From NCBI GenBank assembly GCA_947468275.1, contig CANIKO010000018.1, positions 1 to 64,000 on the forward strand: DNA of 64,000 bases, in the 5' to 3' direction. Source of the DNA: Bacteroidota bacterium. GTDB taxonomy: Bacteria > Bacteroidota > Bacteroidia > NS11-12g > UBA9320. Each line of letters begins with the position of its first letter. Positions within the stretch are counted from its first letter, which is position 1. This document shows positions 8,244 through 16,558 of the stretch, piece by piece. The notes below the pieces were generated by a model. It was not told where the DNA came from. It ran no database searches and saw nothing but the letters and a program-made list of their open reading frames with translations. The position numbers and the translations under genes are program-made.

Positions 8244-10382
8244 ATGCGGCAGTTAGTAGTTTTAGTTTTTTTGGTATTTAATCTATTTGCTTACAGCGCA
8301 GAACCCACAACTCCTGCTTCTAATATTACGTTTCCCTTTGTAGGTTGTAACGAATTTACCATGAAATGGACCAATGGCAATGGTAGTGAAAGGGTAGTTT
8401 TTGTTAGAGAAGCTTCTGCCTTTACGGATGTTCCAGTAAAAAATGAGTTTTATTCGGATAATGCGATTTTTGGTATAGGTGAAGATATTAAAGGAGATAA
8501 AACTCATTGGTGTGTTTATAGAGGAACGGGTAATACGGTTACAGTAAAAGGATTAAAAAAAGTTACCAAATATTATGTAGCCGTTTTTGAATATAACAGT
8601 GCCCCAGGTGGGATTTACGATTATCTTACTTCTTCCTACCCTGCAGATAATGTTACCACAAAAAGTATTATTGCAGATTTCACAATAACCCCTACAGCCC
8701 AATGTTTTAACGGAAATAGTTTTCAATTTACTAATAAATCGACCTGTGATTTATCGCCAATAAGCTATGTGTGGAAATTTGGTGATGGGGATTCGTCAAA
8801 AGTAAAGGACCCCACTCATAGTTATCTTTCTCCAGGCCCAAAACCAGTTAAACTTATCGCAACGGCCACAGGGTGTTATACCACTGTTATTATTAGCGAT
8901 ACCGTGCATCCTCAACCAGTTGCTAAATTTGATTTGGATAAGTCAAAAACTAAAAACGATTCTATCCAATGCTATTTTGGTAATAGATTTACATTTAAAA
9001 ATGCAACAACATTGTTGGATATTAGTGTTGGTCCATCTAGCATGCGATATGAGTGGCACATGGATAATGGATTTACGCAAACCGGTTATACCGCCGATAG
9101 GCAGTTTGCCAATCCCGGGGTTCAAACGGTTAAGTTGGTTGTGATTTCTAACAGGGGATGCAAGGATTCCACTTCAAGGGTTTATAAAGTATTGCCGAGA
9201 GCCATTGATCCTTCAATGGTTGTTTTCAATCAAAAGTCAATGTGTCTTAGTGCTAATAAATTCACTTTTACTAATAATAGTCCAAGTTCTATCAATAGCA
9301 GTTGGAGGTTTCGTGAAGAATTTGGAAGTTTTAATTTTGATTCAGTTTTTAATAAAACCGCAACGTATAGTTTTAGCAAAACAGGAAAATATTATGTCAT
9401 TCTCAAAGCCTATGATATTGGAGGGTGCTTAGATCAATTGAGGGATAGTGTTGATGTTTTTAGTAATACCAATGTATCCTTTAAAGGTTTAAAAAATCAA
9501 TATTGTTTAAATGAACCAATTTCCAAATTAGTTCCTACACCCGGTAAGGGTGAATTTAGCGGAACAAATGTAAGTGGTATCGATAGTTCCTTTACCCCGG
9601 CATCCATAGGCACCTTTAAAGTAATGTATATTTCTTCTAAGGGAAGTTGCAAGGATACTTTTTTGCAAACAACATCTGTATTTAACCGCCCAGTTGTTAA
9701 GCTTGGTAATGATACTGTAATTTGTAAAGATTTTCCACTGCAGCTAAATGTTAATCCCGCCTATGTGTCTACTTGGTTTCCATCAGGAACAACGGCATCT
9801 TTTCTTAATATTAGTCAAAGTGGAAAATACTCGGTAATAAGTAAAGATGGGATTTGTTCAGATACGGATGAAATAGTTATTAAATCATTAAACTCACCAA
9901 CTCTAAAACTTACACGCGATACAACATTGTGCGGTGGAAGCTTTTTGAAATTTAATATAAAAGTAGAGGATGGTACCATTATATGGAACGATGGCTTTAC
10001 ATCGGGAGATAGGAACGTTGAACAATCGGGTATTTATAGAGTATTTGTTTCGAATAAATGCGGTTCGGTTAGTGATAGTTTTAATTTAGTTGTAGAGGAA
10101 ACAGCATGTAAAGTTTTTTTTCCGAATGCATTTACCCCCAATGGTGATTTGCTTAACGATACTTGGCAGCCTTACGGTAAATATGAATTTATACAAATGA
10201 ATATTTTTAACCGATGGGGCGAGAAAGTTTACGCCTCTGACAAAAGCCCTATTTGGGATGGATATGATCATAAAAATCTTTGCTTAGATGGTGTTTACGA
10301 TTGTGTATTCGAATACCTTATGCAAGATGGTAATTCTATGAAACGAGTTACTGAAGGAATCATCATTCATTTAGTAAGGTAA
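8244..10382 (+). CDS. PKD-domain surface protein with T9SS gliding-type (CHU_C) C-terminal domain
   Basis: The protein has 712 residues. A signal peptide covers about 1-19. Residues about 24-140 look like a fibronectin type III-like domain. PKD-type modules follow at about 145-225 (WKFGDGDSS core), 228-315 and 320-405, then less clear Ig-like segments with VSKDGICSD-type repeats. The last 90 residues are a CHU_C/gliding-motility-associated domain: FFPNAFTPNGDLLNDTW, MNIFNRWGEKVYAS and the WDGYDHKNLCLDGVY segment. That domain directs export through the type IX system. The gene is transcribed alone between the carboxylase and hutU. Its binding partner or function at the surface is unknown. Confidence 0.92.
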   Translation: MRQLVVLVFLVFNLFAYSAEPTTPASNITFPFVGCNEFTMKWTNGNGSERVVFVREASAFTDVPVKNEFYSDNAIFGIGEDIKGDKTHWCVYRGTGNTVTVKGLKKVTKYYVAVFEYNSAPGGIYDYLTSSYPADNVTTKSIIADFTITPTAQCFNGNSFQFTNKSTCDLSPISYVWKFGDGDSSKVKDPTHSYLSPGPKPVKLIATATGCYTTVIISDTVHPQPVAKFDLDKSKTKNDSIQCYFGNRFTFKNATTLLDISVGPSSMRYEWHMDNGFTQTGYTADRQFANPGVQTVKLVVISNRGCKDSTSRVYKVLPRAIDPSMVVFNQKSMCLSANKFTFTNNSPSSINSSWRFREEFGSFNFDSVFNKTATYSFSKTGKYYVILKAYDIGGCLDQLRDSVDVFSNTNVSFKGLKNQYCLNEPISKLVPTPGKGEFSGTNVSGIDSSFTPASIGTFKVMYISSKGSCKDTFLQTTSVFNRPVVKLGNDTVICKDFPLQLNVNPAYVSTWFPSGTTASFLNISQSGKYSVISKDGICSDTDEIVIKSLNSPTLKLTRDTTLCGGSFLKFNIKVEDGTIIWNDGFTSGDRNVEQSGIYRVFVSNKCGSVSDSFNLVVEETACKVFFPNAFTPNGDLLNDTWQPYGKYEFIQMNIFNRWGEKVYASDKSPIWDGYDHKNLCLDGVYDCVFEYLMQDGNSMKRVTEGIIIHLVR

Positions 10383-10435
10383 AATAATCTGTTTTTTCCT
10401 TTCAAATCCTAATACCATAGCCGGTAAAATTATTT

Positions 10436-10443
10436 TAATTTTG
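10436..10443 (+). promoter_or_regulatory. -7 box (TAATTTTG) of hutU
   Basis: TAATTTTG ends 5 bases before ATG 10449, predicting a leaderless or near-leaderless transcript. Confidence 0.6.
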
Positions 10444-10448
10444 CACTT

Positions 10449-12116
10449 ATGACAATTGCTGGAAATAAGCGAGTAATAAGAGCTGCAACAGGAAATACAC
10501 TTTCATGTAAAGGATGGGTTCAGGAAGCCGCCCTTCGCATGTTATGTAATAATTTAGACCCTGAAGTAGCTGAGAAACCTGAAGATTTAGTGGTTTATGG
10601 CGGAACAGGAAAAGCGGCTCGAAACTGGGAAAGTTTTGATCTAATAGTTAAAGCCTTACAAGATTTAAACGAAGATGAAACTCTCTTGGTTCAATCTGGA
10701 AAACCTGTTGGAATATTGCCGACCCATAAAGACGCACCACGAGTATTAATTGCTAATTCACATTTGGTGCCCCATTGGGCTAACTGGGAAAAATTTAGAG
10801 AATTGGAAGCTAAAGGTTTAACCATGTATGGTCAAATGACTGCCGGTTCTTGGATTTATATAGGTTCACAAGGTATTGTACAAGGCACTTATGAAACTTT
10901 TGGTGAAGCCGCACGTCAGCATTTTGGAGGAAGCCTTAAAGGAACACTTACGGTTACCGCAGGGTTAGGTGGAATGGGTGGCGCTCAGCCATTAGCCGTG
11001 ACAATGAACGAAGGAGTTTGTTTGGCTGCCGAAATGGAGGAATGGCGCATCCGCAAACGAATTGAAACCCGCTATGTAGATGTGTTAATTTATAATTTAG
11101 ATGAAGCTATTGATAAGGCTTTAATTGCGAAGGAAAAGAAAGCGGCCGTTTCAATAGGTTGGCCTGGCAATGCAGTTGATTTATTGAATCGGTTAAAAGA
11201 ACGCGGTATTGTTCCGGATTTATTAACCGACCAAACCAGTGCACATGATGCCTTGGTAGGTTATTTCCCAAAAGATTTGGATGTGGAGGCTGCCGATAGA
11301 CTGCGAGCCTTAGACCCTGAAAAATATGTGAGATTAAGTTATGCCACTATGGTGGAGCATGTAAAGTTGATGATTGAATTTCAGAAAATGGGAAGCATAA
11401 CATTTGATTATGGAAATAATTTAAGAGGACGGGCTTTAGAAATGGGAGTGACCAATGCATTTGATTATCCAGGTTTTGTCCCTGCTTTTATTCGCCCATT
11501 GTTTTGTGAAGGTAAAGGTCCATTTCGCTGGGCAGCGCTGAGTGGCGACCCTGAAGATATTTATACAACCGACCGTGAAATTTTAAAGCTTTTCCCTGAA
11601 AATGAAGGATTAAAACGTTGGATAACTTTAGCTAAAGAGAAAATTGCTTTTCAAGGATTGCCAAGTAGAATTTGCTGGCTAGGGCAAGGCGAACGTGAGA
11701 AAGCCGGAGTATTATTTAATAATTTGGTCAAGGAAGGGAAAGTGAAATCACCCATCGTAATTGGTCGCGACCATTTGGACACCGGTTCAGTAGCCAGCCC
11801 AAATCGTGAAACCGAAGCTATGAAAGATGGGAGCGATGCTATAGCCGATTGGCCAATTTTAAATGCTTTGATAAATACAGCTGGCGGTGCAAGTTGGGTA
11901 AGTCTTCATCATGGCGGAGGGGTAGGTATTGGTTACAGTATACATGCAGGAATGGTGATAGTAGCCGACGGTACCCATAATGCTGAGGTAAGACTAAAAC
12001 GTGTATTACACAACGACCCCGCGATGGGGGTAATTCGTCATGCCGATGCAGGTTATGATATTGCTATAGATACTGCCCGAAAACATCGATTGGATATTAA
12101 GGAACGATTGAAATAA
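10449..12116 (+). CDS. hutU: Urocanate hydratase
   Basis: This 555-residue protein is full length for urocanase, which uses tightly bound NAD+ to convert urocanate to imidazolonepropionate in histidine degradation. Diagnostic segments are [18 protein letters not shown] at the N-terminus, [28 protein letters not shown]-like sequence, the NAD-binding [27 protein letters not shown] carrying the conserved active-site cysteine, and [18 protein letters not shown] near the C-terminus. The other hut genes (hutH, hutI, hutG or ftcD) are not adjacent, so the pathway is split. The short distance to its -7 box fixes the start. Confidence 0.95.
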   Translation: MTIAGNKRVIRAATGNTLSCKGWVQEAALRMLCNNLDPEVAEKPEDLVVYGGTGKAARNWESFDLIVKALQDLNEDETLLVQSGKPVGILPTHKDAPRVLIANSHLVPHWANWEKFRELEAKGLTMYGQMTAGSWIYIGSQGIVQGTYETFGEAARQHFGGSLKGTLTVTAGLGGMGGAQPLAVTMNEGVCLAAEMEEWRIRKRIETRYVDVLIYNLDEAIDKALIAKEKKAAVSIGWPGNAVDLLNRLKERGIVPDLLTDQTSAHDALVGYFPKDLDVEAADRLRALDPEKYVRLSYATMVEHVKLMIEFQKMGSITFDYGNNLRGRALEMGVTNAFDYPGFVPAFIRPLFCEGKGPFRWAALSGDPEDIYTTDREILKLFPENEGLKRWITLAKEKIAFQGLPSRICWLGQGEREKAGVLFNNLVKEGKVKSPIVIGRDHLDTGSVASPNRETEAMKDGSDAIADWPILNALINTAGGASWVSLHHGGGVGIGYSIHAGMVIVADGTHNAEVRLKRVLHNDPAMGVIRHADAGYDIAIDTARKHRLDIKERLK

Positions 12117-12200
12117 TTATAATTTATCTCAATTTTAATAGCCTTTGGTTTTTTAACATGGACTATTTTTTTGCCGTGAATTTTGATGTGGAATTATTTT

Positions 12201-12230
12201 TTTGATTATTTAAATAAAATAATATTTTTG
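12201..12230 (+). promoter_or_regulatory. Promoter TTTG-N18-TATTTTTG
   Basis: TTTG at 12201-12204 and TATTTTTG at 12223-12230 are 18 bases apart. The transcript would carry a leader of about 40 bases before ATG 12274. Confidence 0.6.
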
Positions 12231-12273
12231 AAAGGACGCTTTTAAGGCAAATCACCTATTTAGTTTTTTTTCA

Positions 12274-12603
12274 ATGGATAAACCAATTGCGATAAATTCA
12301 ACATTAATAAATCAATGGTCAATTGAAAGACTTAGTATGCAAGAAGTGAAGGAAAAACTTATAGCATTAGGGTATGATTCGGATCATATTAACGTCCACC
12401 TCAAAGAATATAATAAGCTTAAATATGCTAAACGACAAAGTGCAGGTTTTATTTTAGTAGGGATTGGAGCTCTATTAGGCTTTATAAGTTGTTTACTTAC
12501 AATGGTAAATCCTATTCCTGATTTAAATGATTTTTTCCTTTACGGACTCACATCTATAGCCATTATCGTAGTCATGATGGGGTTGTATTTGGTGTTTGAA
12601 TAG
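12274..12603 (+). CDS. Small two-helix membrane protein of unknown function
   Basis: The protein has 109 residues. The first 45 are soluble and helical (SMQEVKEKLIALGYDSDHIN), possibly a small helix-turn-helix-like or UBA-like bundle. Two membrane helices follow at about 57-78 and 88-108. I do not recognise a named family. It has its own well-formed promoter and is followed by a hairpin at 12736-12755. Similar short proteins with a soluble helical head and two C-terminal helices are common and uncharacterised in Bacteroidota. A real gene is likely from its normal codon use and promoter. Confidence 0.7.
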   Translation: MDKPIAINSTLINQWSIERLSMQEVKEKLIALGYDSDHINVHLKEYNKLKYAKRQSAGFILVGIGALLGFISCLLTMVNPIPDLNDFFLYGLTSIAIIVVMMGLYLVFE

Positions 12604-12735
12604 TTCTGAATTTTGTCCTGTGGGCAGGCCATCCATTTAAAATATCTAGGATGAGATATCCTCCAAAGGCACGGGGAATATTTTTGGAAGTCTTAAAAGT
12701 AAAAGGCGATGTGTTAGTGTGATTTCAAAACTGAA

Positions 12736-12755
12736 GACTCGTTAAAGTTCGAGTC
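12736..12755. terminator. Hairpin GACTCG/CGAGTC, possible terminator
   Basis: GACTCG (12736-12741) and CGAGTC (12750-12755) form a perfect 6-bp stem with an 8-base loop. The following sequence, AGCGTTTATTATTT, is only loosely T-rich, so termination is a guess. It lies between the convergent membrane-protein gene and the ethanolamine ammonia-lyase gene. Confidence 0.35.
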
Positions 12756-12833
12756 AGCGTTTATTATTTAACAAAAGATATATCGCGCAGTAAATCAAAG
12801 CCATTGTTGTAAATAGTTTATATAACGCCTATC

Positions 12834-15152
12834 CTATCCTGAATGACTAAGGAATAATTCATTAACGATTTTTAAAGTTTCAAAAATTGCTTCTTTAGGA
12901 TTGTAAGCGGTATCAGAAATGCCAGAAACAACTCGGGATATATTATGATCAACATTTCCTTTAGAATTCCAAGTGGATGATTGGGCAACTGTCAAGTAAG
13001 CAGAAAAATTATGATGCTCAGATCCTGGCCTCTCGCCAATTATATGTATAATACAATGACATTTTTTGGGGGATGGCTTTTGACCAAATAAGATTTCTCC
13101 ACAAGCATAGCCGGCTCTTACACGTCCATTCTTCAGCACTAAGTGTTTATCACTCATTGAGTAATTGCGCTCTTTTAAGTTACTTGATAGACCATTTAAA
13201 TAAGGTAATAAATGTCCTTCGTCCATCAAAGCCTTGGCATTTAATCCATCAGAAATGATGATTTGAATATCAGGAGCGGATCCATTCCAGGAATTTTTGA
13301 TGGAATTTATCTTATCTATTGCTTTCAAAGATAATGCTTCCCCAGAAACAGGGTGGTATATGTAGTCTTTTCTGTCTTTGGATTGTGTGGCAATAAAAAC
13401 AGAAGCCGGAATGCTTTGCACAAATGTGGAATCTAGTTCTGTCCATAAACACACTTTGGCATCTTCATATAAATAATGAACCTGTTTATCCAAGGCTGGC
13501 TTTAAATCCCAGTGATTTTTACCAAAGCCTTGCGCAATAGGTACGCCTCGCTTTTCTATGCGGGCTATGGCCTGCCTACCTTCTTCATAAATTTCTTTCA
13601 GTGACCTTTTATCTTTTTTTGTTTTCCTGTACTGGTAATATACCCAAATAGGATCACCAAAATGTTCGGTTGGCTTACCTTGACTATCGATTACTTCTAT
13701 CTTTTTAAAAAAATCCCACATAGCATCATTTACCTTATAACCAAACTGCTCGCGTATTTTAACATGGTCGTTAAATGCTGTCGATAAATAACTAAGCATC
13801 GGGTCGTTTTTAGTAGGTAAGGCCATCAAATATGCGGGGTTTGCTGGCATCACATTTTCAATGCACCAGTCTAAATCTTCTAAGTTTACATCCATGTGCA
13901 ACGTGGAGCAAATGTCTAAACCAATGGTCAATCCGTGCAGTTTACCCATAACGGTATCTTCCAAGCAACACCGTACTAACTGCTCCTTGGTTCTGAACAC
14001 TTCAGGACCAATAAACCCGGCAACATCATTCACATGTACCCATGATTTGTTTCCATCTTTTAGTGCGTCAATCCTTTGCTTTAAAACCCTTAGAAATCCA
14101 TATTTTCTTGATTCATGCAACACCATATCGAAACCTGAGGCATGCCCATTGGTAAGTTCTGCTCCTTGTCCGGTTTCGGCATAGAATCCATATTGTCCCT
14201 CTCTTTGGGAAGCGTATCGCAACATTTTTTCAATGCTGACGTCATAAGTTTTATTTGCATTTACAGTGCTTGCGATACTCTGAAACCAAATCCCGGTAAC
14301 TCCGGAATTTTCTTTTTCTATTTTCGCTTGAATATCGATATGAGAGAGTACACAGTTTGGAATTATTTTTTCCAAACCAAAACTTGCAATGATGTCGAAT
14401 AGAGCGTATTCAATTTTTTCAACAGATGCCGGTTCACTAGAAACGGGATTTGTGCCTAAAACGACATCACCAACTGCATAAGACCAGGCATCAAAGACTT
14501 GCCAAGTAATATCTTCTGTATTATCCGTTGGGGAATTAGGTTGCACCCTAGCTCCCATATAGCCATTACTTCCAATTTTGCTATTTGGCAGTGCGTTAAA
14601 AATTTTTTTACTGACTTGAATGAGTTCGTCATTACTCATTAATTTTACTAAACAAGCAATTAAATCACTACTTAGGCATGGCATGATTTCCTTTATCTTC
14701 TCCTCGGGTTGGGACAATGTAAATGCTTTGAGTTTGCTAACTGTCCACTTATCTAAAGTAGAATTATTCTGTGTTGATTGTTGAATAAGTAAAAGGATTT
14801 CATCTTCATACACTAAATGTTTATTCAGACTACCGATTTGAGTATTGCCGAGTAATTCCCTTGCATGGGCTCTTGAAAAATCATCAACTGCTGATATGTT
14901 TAAGGATTTGTCACCTTCTTTGAACTCGTTAGCGGCACCTAAAATTTGTCTGTAAAGTGTGACATTATATTCACCCTTAACTCTTTTGATGTAATTGAAA
15001 ATATCCTCACCCAACCTTGGCTTTTGGATGATAGTGCCACCTATATGGGAGGTTAATGCTTTATCATTCTTAGTGAAAAAATCACAACCGTTTAAAATTA
15101 GAACCGATGCTGCAGATAATCCAGATAATTTTATAAATTCTTCTCTTCTCAT
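12834..15152 (-). CDS. Ethanolamine ammonia-lyase, EutB-EutC fusion with lipoprotein-like N-terminus
   Basis: This 772-residue protein joins both subunits of the adenosylcobalamin-dependent enzyme that cleaves ethanolamine to acetaldehyde and ammonia. The EutB part (about 70-510) has LMSNDELIQVSKKIFN, ARVQPNSPTD, YAVGDVVLGTNPV, FYAETGQGAEL, VAGFIGPEVF and MGKLHGLTIGLDICSTLHMD. The EutC part (about 530-770) has IISDGLNAKALMDEG and IIHIIGERPGS, the cobalamin-facing elements. Residues 1-23 look like a bacterial export signal: RREEFIK resembles a twin-arginine motif (one residue too long), then a hydrophobic run ending in LNGC, a lipobox with Cys23. A cofactor-binding enzyme exported by Tat would fit, but the enzyme is normally cytosolic. 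No eut microcompartment, EutA reactivase or EutH gene is nearby. The leader can fold (15187-15225). Confidence 0.9.
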   Translation of the reverse strand: MRREEFIKLSGLSAASVLILNGCDFFTKNDKALTSHIGGTIIQKPRLGEDIFNYIKRVKGEYNVTLYRQILGAANEFKEGDKSLNISAVDDFSRAHARELLGNTQIGSLNKHLVYEDEILLLIQQSTQNNSTLDKWTVSKLKAFTLSQPEEKIKEIMPCLSSDLIACLVKLMSNDELIQVSKKIFNALPNSKIGSNGYMGARVQPNSPTDNTEDITWQVFDAWSYAVGDVVLGTNPVSSEPASVEKIEYALFDIIASFGLEKIIPNCVLSHIDIQAKIEKENSGVTGIWFQSIASTVNANKTYDVSIEKMLRYASQREGQYGFYAETGQGAELTNGHASGFDMVLHESRKYGFLRVLKQRIDALKDGNKSWVHVNDVAGFIGPEVFRTKEQLVRCCLEDTVMGKLHGLTIGLDICSTLHMDVNLEDLDWCIENVMPANPAYLMALPTKNDPMLSYLSTAFNDHVKIREQFGYKVNDAMWDFFKKIEVIDSQGKPTEHFGDPIWVYYQYRKTKKDKRSLKEIYEEGRQAIARIEKRGVPIAQGFGKNHWDLKPALDKQVHYLYEDAKVCLWTELDSTFVQSIPASVFIATQSKDRKDYIYHPVSGEALSLKAIDKINSIKNSWNGSAPDIQIIISDGLNAKALMDEGHLLPYLNGLSSNLKERNYSMSDKHLVLKNGRVRAGYACGEILFGQKPSPKKCHCIIHIIGERPGSEHHNFSAYLTVAQSSTWNSKGNVDHNISRVVSGISDTAYNPKEAIFETLKIVNELFLSHSG

Positions 15153-15186
15153 TATAGTGGAAGTGGGCTTATTGTGTTTTTTTAGA

Positions 15187-15225
15187 AAGGTTTACAACTT
15201 ACCTAAAGTTGCCATATGTAACCTT
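15187..15225 (-). promoter_or_regulatory. Two-tier hairpin in the leader of the ethanolamine ammonia-lyase gene
   Basis: On the plus strand AAGGTTTA (15187-15194) pairs with TAACCTT (15219-15225) with one bulged base. Inside it CAACTT (15195-15200) pairs perfectly with AAGTTG (15206-15211) around a 5-base loop. The structure lies 35-73 bases before the start codon, inside the predicted mRNA leader. I do not recognise it as a cobalamin riboswitch, which would be far larger. Confidence 0.45.
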
Positions 15226-15235
15226 TTTATACGTA

Positions 15236-15265
15236 CAAATATATTCTAATATACAAATCATCAAA
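15236..15265 (-). promoter_or_regulatory. Promoter TTTG-N18-TATATTTG for the ethanolamine ammonia-lyase gene
   Basis: On the minus strand TTTG (15262-15265) and TATATTTG (15236-15243) are 18 bases apart. The predicted leader is about 75-80 bases. Confidence 0.6.
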
Positions 15266-15508
15266 TAGTTTTTTTGTCGCATGGTGTCATAAAGTATTCA
15301 TTCACATAAAAAGAATAATCAAGCATTAAGATTTGATTATATCTAAGTAAAAAACTTGGGGTTAAATTCAGCATCTTTCTGGTTTTTAGAAATATTGATG
15401 ATGTGAATTCCGGTGCGTTCAAAAGATTCTTCTTGGCATAATATAGTAGCATGGAAATGCAAAATCTATTGTATTGTTTTTTGCAAATTTTGTGATTGTG
15501 GACCAAAT

Positions 15509-16558
15509 TTATTCATTCACATCAAAAGCATCGCGCAATCCGTTGCCAATAAAGTTAACGCTCATCACCAAAAATGCAATCATTAAGCCCGGAAATATGG
15601 CTAAATGGGAGGCATCAAACACAATAAAGGCATAATTTTCCTTTATCATCTGTCCCAAACTGGGAGTTGGTGGTTGCAAGCCCTGCCCCAAGAAACTAAG
15701 GCCGGCTTCTAATAAAATAGCTGAGGCAAAATTGGCTACCGACATAATAATAACGGTACCCCAAATATTAGGAAGAACATGTTTTACCAGAATGCGGATA
15801 TCTTTAAAACCTAAAATTTTAGCGGCTTGTATGTATTCCATTTCGCGTATGGAAAACACTTGGCCCCGCACAATGCGAGCTAATTCAACCCAAGTAGTTA
15901 ACCCTACGGCTACGAATATTTGCCAAAACCCTTTGCCAATGGCAAATGTTAATGCGATTATAAACATCAACGTGGGCAAAGACCATATAATATTTATGAG
16001 CCACATAATCCATCCATCCACCCATCCTCGGTAATAGCCTGCTAGTAAGCCCATGAGTAATCCAATAATTACCGAAATAATAACTGCCACCAGCCCAACG
16101 GCAATAGATACTCTGGCTCCTATTACCAGCCTGCTGAAAAGGTCGCGGCCATATCGGTCGGTTCCCATGAGGCTAGTTCGGGAAAGTTTAAAATCTGCGG
16201 TATCGTAAAGCAATGATTGAGGGATGGTCTGAACCAATGAGTTTCCGTAAGGTAAATAATAAACTGAATCCGTTTTACTCCAAACCGAATCTATCGGAAC
16301 CAAATCATAGGGGGAGTTCCATCCTGTTGTTATTTTTGTAATCAGATTTGTTTTGATAGTAGGATTAGAGGTTTTTATTTTTATATACTCACAGCTAAAT
16401 CCAGGCTTTTTAAGAGCTAAATCTGGATACATTGTATTTACATCGGGTGTATGATCGGGGATAATGAGATACCCAAAAACAGATACCAACACGCAAAGGG
16501 TCATAAAAATGAAACCTCCCAATGCTAGTTTGTTTTTTTTAAACCGTTTCCAGATCAT
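15509..16558 (-). CDS. ABC transporter permease, OppC/DppC family
   Basis: This 349-residue protein is the second permease type of peptide/nickel ABC importers. Residues 1-32 hold the first membrane helix (KRFKKNKLALGGFIFM, typical of OppC). A periplasmic insertion of about 85 residues follows, then LMGTDRYGRDLFSRLVIGARVSI and five more helices. The ATPase-docking EAA loop reads YIQAAKILGFKDIRILVKHVLPN. LLEAGLSFLGQGLQPPTPSLGQM is the family hallmark. The extra periplasmic segment is common in Bacteroidota OppC. The gene overlaps the O-antigen-ligase gene upstream by 20 bases and no OppA, OppB or ATPase gene is next to it, so its partners are elsewhere. Confidence 0.9.
   Translation of the reverse strand: MIWKRFKKNKLALGGFIFMTLCVLVSVFGYLIIPDHTPDVNTMYPDLALKKPGFSCEYIKIKTSNPTIKTNLITKITTGWNSPYDLVPIDSVWSKTDSVYYLPYGNSLVQTIPQSLLYDTADFKLSRTSLMGTDRYGRDLFSRLVIGARVSIAVGLVAVIISVIIGLLMGLLAGYYRGWVDGWIMWLINIIWSLPTLMFIIALTFAIGKGFWQIFVAVGLTTWVELARIVRGQVFSIREMEYIQAAKILGFKDIRILVKHVLPNIWGTVIIMSVANFASAILLEAGLSFLGQGLQPPTPSLGQMIKENYAFIVFDASHLAIFPGLMIAFLVMSVNFIGNGLRDAFDVNE

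Larger units (their letters stand above)
15153..15508. other. Intergenic region of 356 bases
   Basis: It holds the promoter and structured leader of the ethanolamine ammonia-lyase gene at 15187-15265. The remainder, up to the stop codon of the OppC-type gene, has only an 81-codon minus-strand frame (15261-15506). That frame overlaps the promoter, resembles no family and is probably spurious. Confidence 0.5.

Noticed and set aside
12611-12632. Second copy of the REP-like palindrome (TTTTGTCCTGTGGGCAGG...)
   Set aside because: The similarity to the 34948-34960 unit is limited to a few bases and the arms are short; not enough to call a repeat.
15153-15265. Cobalamin riboswitch before the B12-dependent ethanolamine ammonia-lyase gene
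   Set aside because: The predicted leader is only about 80 bases and has no B12-box sequence; cobalamin riboswitches are about twice as long.
15261-15506. An 81-codon minus-strand frame between the OppC-type and ethanolamine ammonia-lyase genes
   Set aside because: It overlaps the mapped promoter region, shows no family resemblance or signal peptide, and has irregular residue composition; probably chance.
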